Below, piece after piece: positions 28,501-40,500 of a stretch of 64,000 bases of DNA; position 1 is the stretch's first letter, and each line of letters opens with the position of its first letter. The notes below the pieces were generated by a model. That model made no database searches. It was not told where the DNA came from and saw only the letters and a list, made by a program, of their open reading frames with translations. The position numbers were made by a program, and so were the translations under genes. The stretch spans positions 13,761,707 through 13,825,706 of the forward strand of contig OX463787.1 of the NCBI GenBank assembly GCA_949825025.1, in the 5' to 3' direction. The stretch comes from Siphlonurus alternatus. Lineage: Eukaryota > Arthropoda > Insecta > Ephemeroptera > Siphlonuridae.

Positions 28501-31500
28501 CATAAATGGAGTATCGACCTTATTAATTTTTTTATTGCAGAAATGGATAGAAGGTGCAAAGTAGCCCTGATTTTTTCAGATTTTTTACAGCCCTGGAAGT
28601 ATTTTTAAAGTCCTTTTTGTGACGTCACTCGGCGCCGCTCCTTAAGAAAAGGATAGAACTTGCCACCGCGTGACGTCACAAAAAGGACTTTCAATCTTTT
28701 TTTAAAAATACTTCCAGTGCTGTAAAAAATCTGAAAAAATCAGGGTAGCATAAATTTGCACCCTCTATCTGTTTCTGCAATAAAAAAAATGAGGTCGATA
28801 CTCCATTGAGTACAGTATATGAAAATAAAAACAATACTTTTGAGAGTTAAACTTTAAATTTAACATGCTATGAATTTCTACGATTTTTATTAGTCTTTTT
28901 ATTTCGACGACATGAACAAATAATATTTTGTACTGCCGTCCTAAACCAATGTCATGGAGGGTGTTGGTGTTTTGGCGATTTGAGCGACGTTCTGTGAGTG
29001 TGGGAGCTAACTGAACCTTCATCATCTGAACTATCATTCATTAATAAAAATGATTCAGGTCTATTTTGTGTAGGTAAAAATGAATCAGATATCATTGTAT
29101 CCATATGATGTACTGTACTAGGTTTTGGTGATAAATCTGAAGGTAATTTTAATATTGATTCAGGTTTAACTTGTATTGGTAAAAATAATGTATCTGAAAT
29201 AAATGAATCCATTAATTTAACTTCTTTAACATCTTTAGGACGGTTTATATCTTTTTTAATTCTTCTTGGTATTTCTTCATTATCTTGTAATGATGTTGGT
29301 GGTAATTCTTGTATATTTCTTAAAAATAAATCAGGCCTTTGTAATGGTAAAAATGTTTCAGGGAATATTGATTCTAATAAACTTACAGATGGATTACTAT
29401 TTGATTCATTCATATTATCAAAAAATGATGGTGTTGATTTTGTTTGAAATGGAAAAAATAATGTATCTGATATTATAGAGTCCATATTAGTATTATCTGG
29501 TATGTCTAAATCAGCAAGCAGAGAGTCCGGACGCACCTGGAGTCTGCTTGGAGAGTCCATGGTAGCTAGAGATGGTTGTTCGGCTGGTGAGTCCAGTGGA
29601 CTGGCATTTGGAGTCCCTCCTCGTACAGTGTTCAAGTATATGCTGAAATTAGGATAGAATATTATTATAGAATTATAATAAGAACATTAGAGTTAATTAA
29701 AAAATCAAATTACCCCAAAATTCTGGCAGAGCTAAATTTTAATATTAGTTTAGATATTATCATGTTATAATTTATTTAAAAAATAATAAAATAACCTTTA
29801 CACGTAAAATAAAAAATTTATTTTTACAAAACGTTAATTTTTAATTTTCATTAATTATTAAATATCAATTTACTATAATGATGTAATTATATTTATTTCA
29901 AATTTATCAGTACATTAGTGGGAGGTGTGGCGCAGTGCGCTTGACCGGGTCTCGTCAGATCACCGAAGTCAAGCAACGCCGCGCGTGGTTAGTAGTTGGA
30001 TGGGTGACCATTTTCAACAAAAACCACGTTTCCCACCCAGGAGTAAATCGTTGCGCTTTTCCACTATGTGGTTCCCCTGGCTTTGGACCATTGCACTTCC
30101 GGTTCATTGACAAAAGCTGTAGCGTCCATCCTGGCTGAGGTTTCCACGTTTCCCTCAGCCGCAGGCAAATGCTGGGATGGATTTGCAAGGCCGTGGCCGT
30201 CCCCGTTCCGGAAGAGCCCGCGAAACGCTCAAGTTAGGGTTTCGGAAGGTTCGGGGTTTCAAAGTAGTTATAATTAGTAAATAGAAGTACCCAATAGGGT
30301 TTGATTAAAAATTAAAAAAAAAAAATATTGAATTTTATATTTATATAATTTTATATTAGAACGAACCAAATTATTATTGAAAAGTATACAAATTCTCCGC
30401 ATTTTATTGCTGGCAGTCATCTTAAAAGAAATGTTAAAAATTAAAAAATTTGAGAGGCTTCAAATCAGCGATTGGCGCTATATTCCCACCGCTAAATGCA
30501 CACCAAGTTAAAGCCGGTTTTACACGATGCAATTTTTTTTAATTATTGTATACAATTTTTCCTTACAAAAAAACTTCCTAATTGTATACAATAATTAGAA
30601 AAATTGTATTGTGTAATACCGGCTTAAAAACGAAAAAGAATCCTTTTTATTTACTGACGATTTCTTTTTGAAGAAATTCCTTCACGGAACCCTCCGCGTC
30701 CAAACTGAAAAGTGTAGTGAATATTGTAATTTAGCTTTTTACGTCATTTATAAATCCCATTTATAAAATTTACCCTGTCCCAGTACACTGACACTAGATA
30801 CTAATTTTATTCTTTGTATACAGTCATACTTGCCCCTTCCACTTACGCAACCCACTTAATTTCTATGCTGAACAAGTTGCCTAACCTCAAGGCTCCCGTA
30901 GTTCCAGACCTTGCCACTACTCACATCTGGCGCTGCAGCAGGTTCTGCCAAACTGCCTTGAGCTCCGGCGTGGGTGCTCTGAACGCCACGCTGCGTCTCC
31001 GGTTCTTGTTTTTGATTGGTTTACCGCCCGGAATCTCCGCCGGACTGTGAGGGGGACCGTCCAGAATCAGCCGGAATTCCGTCTCTGTAACAATTAAATA
31101 CGGTGCAACTATGTTTACGATGCAATTCTATTTTGAACATCTGTTTTAAAATAATGCTTGTAAATTTTTTAGTTTTGATTTATTATACAAAAAATGAATA
31201 TTTTTTTTTTTTTTAATGTTAAATTTTTAATGAATCTTAATTTTTTTTTAATTATTTTAAATTTTTTTTACTATAAATACAAATAATTTAAAAAATTATA
31301 TATATTAATTTAATTCAATATGAATACATAACGTCGTGTTAGTACGACTCTGTTCTCCAAATGATTTTTAAAAATAAAATTATTAAGAATTCAAAATTAA
31401 AAAGTGGGATTCAATTTAAATAATTTAAAATGTAATAGCTAACTTCACTTTTTCTTGCAGCTCGTGGCAATTTCAGTGTTAAAATGATATTACCATTCTT

Positions 31501-34500
31501 CATTTGAAGGTATATCACTGAAAAATTTAGCAAGCTCACCTTACATATTAAAACCATTAAAATTAATTTTGATTTTAAGATACATAATCTATTTTCACAT
31601 ATAAAACAAAAGATTGGCATGCGGCCAGTACAAAGAGAATTTGAGACCATTTTAGTCAAATCAGCATCTAAATATAAAAAAACAATAACTCCTTTACTTT
31701 TACTTGAGTAGGTTAATACTTATATTTTTTTTCTATTGTAAAATGTGAGCAATGTCCGCAATGATGACATTAATCCTTGAAATAAAAGTCAATCTCACCT
31801 TTCTTCTTGACACTGAAACAGGCCTGGGTGACTTCAAGCAGCGACAGCGGCTCATCAGTGACGAACAGAACTCGGTCCCTGCTCACCTTGGCGAGCAGTA
31901 GAAGGTCAGTGAACAGAAGGGCCCAGAAAGGACGCAAAGAACGTCCATCCACTCTGCTGAGGTCACCTCCAAATATCCACTGTCGACCGCCGGTATTCAG
32001 AACGAACGGCTGGAACAGAGAACCAAAATATTGGTATATGGAATAAGATGCATAATAATGTCGTTGTAGCGCGTTTTTGGCCGATCTCACTTCGTAATAC
32101 TTCGGATTTTGAATTTTTAGCGCTATAACGTCATACCAATGCGCAAATCAACTTACAATTAGTACTAAATTTACTCAACAGATGGCGCAATCGACTAAAA
32201 ATACTAAATTTAATCCACATATGGTCTCCATGGCGCCAAAAATCAAAATCCGAAGTATTACGAAGTGAGATCGGCCAAAAACGCGCTACAACGTGCAAAA
32301 AATAAAGTTGATATCCGAGAAAATAAATTTAATCTTTCATTCGCTATTTTACGTTCTCTCTCCTCGTCTAATTCCCTCCTATTTTACACCATTTTAGGGG
32401 GAAAAAGACTAGATTACGTTTTATCGTAGATATTAATTCTTTGGTTTTATTGAGCATAAACTGTTAAAATATTGCCTTCGTTATATCCTCACTTTCAACG
32501 AGAAGGAAATAATATGTGTTTTTGAGGTTAAAAGATTAGGTTAAGTCGTGTAAAGGATCAGTTGAAGACGTAATTTTTCAACTAGGGTAGCTTAATTGAC
32601 ATTTTCTTTTAGCTACAGTTCTAACGCTATAATATGTTAAAAAAAAACACTCACTTCGAACCTTTTTAAGGATTGATCTCAGTTGATTTGGATTTGGAAA
32701 CGGCCCCCTTGATTTTAATGAGACTTGCAGGAGTCTTAAAGCTTGCCACAATAAGGTTGCTTAATTTTTTTGAAGTGGATCTGTTCGACCAGTTTTGAGA
32801 AAATTGAGGCAGGAGTTTAACATTGGTTTATGGATGGAAACCGGAAATGGAGCTATTGTGAGAAAACCACCCCCTTGGATTTGCTCAAACCATCAGCGAT
32901 TAAGTTTTAGAGCATCCTTGATTTTTTAAAATTTATTTCATTCGATTCCGTTCGACGGAAATTTTCCTACTTCCGGTTTCAACTGAGGTCAATCGTTAAA
33001 AGAGTTAAAAATTCATCATTTCAGTGCTTTAGTTTTTAGTGAAAAAACTAATATTTTTCGTTGTGTGTCAATCATTATCACTGGTGATTATCCAGGGATC
33101 AGAATGAACTGCTAACTTTATATTTCAGAAAGTTCATGGTTTCAGACTTAGTGATTAATTAGCAAAGTACAAATACCAAATTTGTCGTTTGAAAAGAAAT
33201 AATAAACCTTCACTCATTGGTGGAGAGTTTGTAACGACCCTCCTTATTGGTGGAAAATCAACAGAGAACTTCCGAACAAGCAAAATGAAACTATTTTGAT
33301 GGACTCTTAAAGGATATTAACGTACCTTGCATTTTGTGAACACCAGTCTGCTCTCAAGGTCTTGAAGGGACAACAAGGGTCGACCCTCGCCATCAGGTTC
33401 CATCAGACCTGAGTTTGCTGTGATGTCACGGTAGGTGGTCTGGAAATAATGGTACATGGTTAAATTAACCTAGATCAATGTAATATCTTTGAATTAAATT
33501 TGAGCTAGCAAGTTTAAAGAATATAATACTTAAGTACGGTGTACCAAGTAGAATACATTATATTATAAAATATAAATAAGAATTATAGACTTAATCTTTT
33601 ACAATCAGGCGCGGATCAGAGAAAGGTGGGGGGGGCGATGGGGGGATACCCCCAAAGGTCCCAAAATACATTGAAGGTGTTACCATCCCCTACCCTTCGC
33701 CTCCCTCCCACTCCAAACTTACGGGATAGGGCACCCCCTCCAGAGCCGCGAGCTGGATCCGCCCCTATTTACAATATACTATAGAGCGGGTACTCAACAA
33801 TATTATTGTCAATGTGTGAAAATTAATAAATTTTTATCAAACTCCCTAGTTGATTCATTTTGCGTTTTATATTTTATGCATCTTCGCTAAATTTAAAAAT
33901 ATCAAAAACTAGTCATGGATTATATTTCATCTCATATATTTTAAAACTGAATAAAAAACTATGGTTAATATTAAAATAAATAAAAATTGTATTAAAATAT
34001 ATAACAAAACCTTTTATATTTTAAATATACAAATTTATTTATAATTATCAATATTTTTAAAAATTTAAATGCTCTATTTATTCAATTTGATTTTTTTTTC
34101 GTGATTAATGTCTATATAATTAATGCAAATTAATGATTAATTTTAAAATTATATAAATAAGAAAATATCCAAGTTTTGTTATATCAAAATTTGATAATAT
34201 GTGTACTCGACCATTTTGGTTGTAATTTTTTTTTTAATTTTCGGCAAATAAAATATTATTGAATTGATCAATTGATGAATTTGTCATGTATGTTAACTAA
34301 AATTTATAAAAATATGAATTAACAGTAAAATATAATATAATTTTTACCTGTAGTGCCTGGACCACCTTGGACAAGGCTGAATATTCTTCATCGTAGACTT
34401 TGCTATGCTTTAGGACGGTTTGTAGAAGTTTCAGTGTTTCACGATAGTGCTGCAAGTAAAAGATAATATTGTTATTAATGGAGTATCGACCTCAAAATTT

Positions 34501-37500
34501 GTTATTGCAGAAATAAATAGAGCGTGCAAAGTTATGCTACCCCGATTTTTTTCTGATTTTTTTGAGCCCGGGATCTGTTTTTTAAAAATTATTGAAGGTC
34601 TTTTTTGTGACGTCACGCGGCGGCAAGTCCTATCTTTTTTCTTAAGGAGCGGCGTCTCGTAACGTCACAAAAAGAACTTTCAATAATTTTTTAAAAATAG
34701 TTCCCGGGCTCTAAAAAATCTGAAAAAAATCAGGTTAGCTTTGCACGCTCTATCCATTTCTGCAATAAAAAATTTTAAGGTTAATACTCCATTGTAATAG
34801 TGCAATAAGCTTGGGATACATAAAACTTTCACGACAATTTGTAATACATATTTGGATAAAGGACCTCAAGTTCAGATTTTTTTAAACCCTCAAACACTCA
34901 TAAAACCGTGATCGTGTTTCAAAATATTGTGACGTCATAGTCATGAAAATATTTAACACGCAATCATAGGGATGACGTTGTATCACTATCAGCGTGTTTT
35001 CCCTCGATTTAAAGGGTTAAAAAATACTAGAAAAAAATTGACAATACATATAACAGGAGGTCATCTATCCAAATATACAATCAAAACAATAAATCAATCT
35101 ATTATGATAAATTTATAACAAGAACGAGGTCACAAAGATCTTAATATGAACCTGGATTACCTGGAAATATTTATATTGAGTTGAATCAAAATAAACATGA
35201 GGGTTAAATCTGTTGAGCAATTTTGTTATTACGTTAATGAACATAAATTTAGCTGACCTCAAAAAATATATATTATATTATAACCATGTTTAACCCATAT
35301 TTATTACCATGGTTAGTGTTTTTTTTAACACATACACGACTGACAAAGTCGGGCTATAGTCTTTTTTTTTTTTTTTTAAAAAATAACCCTCGTTAAATGT
35401 TTTAATGTGCCTTTATTGTAATTATAACATTCAAATTGAAATAATTATTTATTTAGCAACAGCTATAGGGAGTTATAGAACGAAACGCACGAAATATAAT
35501 AAAGTTGAAAATTAATACACAAAAATTATAAAACATCAAACAGCAAATTATTAAAAATAATACAATGGATGGGGAGTGTTGTGTGTGTATTTTGAACTAA
35601 TGGGGAGTTAATCCTTAAATACATAAAAGACACTAATTGTATGATTGAGATTGATTGTCATGTGATATTTACATGCCTATTTCATAGAATTCAAAATTTT
35701 ATGTCACGAGCTTTGTAATTAAATTATTACAGTAACATTATCTAAATGTATTTTTATTTAGAAAAATAAAAAAAAGTACAGTTACTTAATTGTATTCTTT
35801 TAAACATATAAAATATTTACAAATTATAAAAAAAAAATAAAAAAATTGAAAAAACTATAAATAATAATAATTAAATATTTAATTAATTTTTTTATAATTA
35901 ATTTGTGAACTAAATATGAAAACATTATTTTACCTCTAACGGTTTATGTATGAAAGTAGTAAGATCAGGACGACGTTTTGGAATGGGGGGCTCCGAGGTT
36001 ACTCTCAGGAACTCTGGACTGCTCGTTTTCTGGGCCAGCAGACAGTCCGCTCTCTTCAAACCCAGACAGTACTTGCGGTACGCGCCGGTGAGGGCCTGGA
36101 TCTGTGAGGTAAAGATGGGCATTACCGACTGTTCGTATTGTTGGTTGGTCTTTTGGGGGCATTCACAGAGCATTTTAACATCGATTTTTATTCCATTACT
36201 AAGCATTGTGCTAAACATGGTACTAAAAAATGTGGGTGCTAAGACTGCTAAGTACTGTCAAACAAATTCGTTATCACCATTTTAGCCTAAGTTTTTAGTA
36301 CCATGTTTAATCCCTGCTTTAGCACCATGCTTAGCACTAATCCGGGATAAAAATCAATGATAAAGTGAAAAATAAAAAGCTTTGTGTCATAGAACTGCAT
36401 ACAGCTCTAGCAAATCAATTAGGGGGGTTCATACTGTTCTGAGCTATAAATTTTCACTTTCGTACTTGTGTTAAAAGTACAGTCAAATTATTTAGATATT
36501 CCGACCGAAAATAACCGGAAGTGAGAAGTTTCTGGTCTTCCTATTCATATTTGCATTTTGAAATTTTGACTACAGGTTCATAAAAAGAGTACTAACATGT
36601 TTGCAAATTTTCAAGACTCAGACATGAACAAGATGAACAGAAATCTCTCACTTCCGGCTACTTCCGGCAGAAATATTACATAAATTTGACTGTAATGCCC
36701 ATGCAAATATATTTTACATGAGAATTGTTACTCAAATTATTATAAATTTGAAACTAAAATTAAGCTTCTATGAATGGGGAGTTCCAATCCTACATTATGG
36801 TTGGTTGGTTGATATTTTGGGGCAATTGACACATTTTGGTCATATATGCCCCCAGCGCGGCCATTTATATCCTACAGTTATAATATAAATATTTTACTAA
36901 ATAAAATATATAATTATTTTTCTTTTACTGTATTAGTAGTGGATGAATTCATAATGAAGCTACGAGTTCAGCCTAATTTCTATGATTAATTATGAGTATA
37001 TAATAACTATCAAAGAATAATAAAAACATCCTCTTAATATATTTTTAAGCAATTATTTCTACTATGAGCTGCATTCCCTATTATAGCTGACCTATCATCT
37101 CACAAATAACGTAATTTGAAACGTTAATATTAGTGCTTTTTCGTCACCTTTATTTCACATTATTTAAAATTTTATATTATATTGGTATTCAAATAATTTG
37201 AAATGAAAAGGTGACGAAAAAGCACTAAAATTAACGTTTTAAAGTTTCTAATAACGTCATCGAAACTGGAGAATTAAAAATTACAAAATTAAGAATAATA
37301 TAATTGTTGAGATTACCTTGTTGAAGTAAATTCTTCCCAGACAAGCTCCCATATGTTCAGGGTCATCACTCATCAGCTGTTCAAGAAGTTCCTCAGTCAA
37401 CATCACCAGCTGAAACGTCACATTTCATTTAAAACACACCAGAGTCAAAGGTTATCTTTATGGTAAGAATATAGTTATTTATTTATTTAATTAAAAAGTC

Positions 37501-40500
37501 TTAAAAAATTTAAAAAAAAAGCAAAATAAAATTGATCTCGGCTGCTGTATATCAAGTTATAAATATAAAATATTTTTGTCACATGCAATGGAATTTCCGG
37601 TTTTCTTTCACGATACATTTTTGCATGCACAATTTTTTCTTACAAGAAAATGTCATCTCAATACAAACAAATGGAGTTAATGTTTTCTAGTAAGGAAAAT
37701 TATGTGCAAAATTGTATCGTCTAACACCGGCTTAAAGCTCCACGTTTATCTTCAATTTTTACAAAACTGGACAGACAGATCCATTAAAAAAAAAGCTACC
37801 CTTTCACAGTGGACTTTAACGTCAATTTCTAGCTTCGTTAAAATAAAGGCGACCATTTACGATATCCCGATCAATTGAAATTCATTCTTAAGGCCCTGTA
37901 TCCAAATAAACATTGAAAAAGTTCATCCACTACGTACCTCCTCGATGTTCTGAAAGAGAGTGAGATGATCTGTGGATGTCAGAAGGTCCTTACGATCGGT
38001 CAGAGGTAGCAAGAAGCGCTCCACACCGAAGTGCATGGCCAGGGCGAAGTTCTGTAGTCGCTGCAGCAGTTGATAGAGGGCGCGTCTTCGAGCCTCGTCC
38101 GCGCTCATGCCGGCCTGCAGTCACATGTGGAGTGAAATGGTCGGGTTCATCAGGATATAGGTAACGTACTAATTTTCAAATAATATCTCAATTTGTAATG
38201 CATTTTGATAGTTATTCTTACCTCTCTCTCCATTGAAATGAATGAAATTACTAAATCCTGATTTGTGCAGTTTTACTATTAAAAAAAAAAACTCCTCTAG
38301 ACCCCCGATGTATTTATCCATTAAATAGAAGGAACACCTGCCTCGTGACTTGTTTGTTATGTATTGTATCCATGGTTGAAATATTTATAATAAATAAACT
38401 ATATATATGATTATGCATGCATGTGTATTCTAGAAAACAATCAAGGTTTCAAAGATCTAATATATCCACCAATGTTGATTTACATTATCGGTTATGTAAT
38501 TAAAAAGTTGTTTGCATTTAACTTTGATACAAGCAATCGATATAATCATTATAAACATAAAAATTCTTACTATTACTGGTAGCATTTGTACTGCCTACGT
38601 GTATGTGGGAATTACGTTTGCATCGTTTAACTATACATTGTGAGGTTAAAAATTATTAATAATTATTTTGTTTAATATATTTACTACCTTTCAAAAATTT
38701 ATAATAAATTCTGATATAAAATCTGAATTTTAAGGTAGAGATAACGCCGAACAGCTGATCGACGTAATGCCCTTTGATTAACATGTAAACCTTAGCAAAT
38801 TGACAAAAATTCTGAAATTTTTTTGAGAGGCAGATATTAGTGCCTAAAAGCCATAGAAAAAATTTCAAAACGATTTAACGAGCCGATTTTTTTTAATCAA
38901 TTTTTTTAATTTTCAGCATAGGGCTTTCCCATGGAGAGCCAAACTAAAAAATTAATTTAAAAAAATCGGCTCGTTAAATGTTTTTGAAACTTTTGCTATG
39001 GCTTATAGGCACTAATATCTGCCTTTCAAAAAATTTTCAGAATTTTCGTCAATTTGCTAAGGTTTACATGTTAATCAAAGGGGATTACGTCGAACAGCTG
39101 TTCGACGTTATCTCTACCTTAATTATTATAAGGTTACACCTCTGGATAGCAAGAACTTTACTCCTGCCTCACTTACTATAGAGCTGCAGCTACAATAGAC
39201 AAAGAGATGCAGATTTACAATTTTGTGTGAGAGTCTTCAGTCTACAATAGCCGTCACATTTAAAAGCCTCATGGTCGAAAGCGCTCGGGATTCATTCGGC
39301 TCGGCTCGGCCAGTGATGTCCTTCGTTACAAACCGGCTACCAATGACTGAGAGCGTTACAAATACGACCATGAGCCTTTTAAATTTGACGGCTAGTGTAG
39401 CCATCTCAAAAATTTCTAGTTCACCAAGCCTCTATTGAGTGCAAGTCTACAAATAGAGCAGGGGTAAAGTTCGTGATATCCCGAAGTGTATATCATGCAA
39501 CATTCATTACGTTTACATGACGGTGTTTAGTACGTATTCGTTGACGACGCCTCATAAGAATAACATTATCCGTCGTCAACGAATACGCATTAAACACCGT
39601 CATGTAAACGTAGTGATATTGTAACTCTAATTTACTAAATAATCATGAAAACTGTTACACACATAAATTTTTCCCATTATTTAAGAATAACAGCAAAATA
39701 GAGTATTGACCTCAAATTTTTTTTATTGCAGAAATGGATAGAGCGTGCAAAGTTATGCTACCCTGATTTTTTTCAGTATTTTTAGAGCCCGGGAACAATT
39801 TTTAAAAAATTATTGAAAGTTCTTTTTGTGACGTCACGAGACGCCGCTCCTTAATAAAAAGATAGGACTTGCCGCCGCGTGACGTCACAAAAAGGACTTT
39901 CATTAATTTTTTAAAAATAGTTCCCGGGCTCTAAAAAATCTGAAAAAAATCAGGGTAGCATAACTTTGCACGCTCTATCCATTTCTGCAATAAAAAAATT
40001 TGAGGTCAATACTCCATTAATGCTTCTTATGGATTCTAAATAAAATAATTCTTTATTGCATGATGTTATAATGACATTATGAATAAATGATTTAAAATGA
40101 AGAACGAAACTGAAATAAGGAACAATATTAGAATGGACAACCTGCATGAAAATATTTTATTGCAGAGGGTATCAAATTACGCTACTCCTATTTTTTCAGA
40201 TTTTTTACAGTATATAATAGAATTTTTTTTAAAATAATTATTGAAAGTGCGGCCACGCCCCCTGGAGGCGTCTAGGCCCTATCCTTCTTATCAAGGAATT
40301 AGTGGTGTCAACTTAACTTACAGAACTTTCAATAATTATTTAAAAAAAGGTTGTGTAAATAAAAAAAAAGGAAAAAAATTCAATGGTATAATTCTATTCA
40401 TTTCTGCAATAAAAAAAAAATCATGTCGGTTATCCCTTATATCGGTTTTCATGCATATTTTACAAGTGATAAGATTCATGGTGTCTTAATTTCCTATCTT

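Larger units (their letters stand above)
21348..28951. other. Intron between exons 14 and 15, no other exon seen
   Basis: Mostly AT-rich unique sequence with a palindrome (22239), family G (23189), a SINE fragment (23440), family N (24965), family E (27274), and families B (28080) and A (28506). I looked for further exons by splice sites and saw none, but a short phase-0 exon could be missed. Confidence 0.5.

Noticed and set aside
29925..30015. 5S rRNA gene
   Set aside because: Only about 90 bp resemble 5S rRNA, with many changes, and the similarity is followed by a SINE body found in several other copies.
35950..36285. Plus-strand open frame of 111 codons
   Set aside because: Antisense of DH exon 9 running into a family B MITE.
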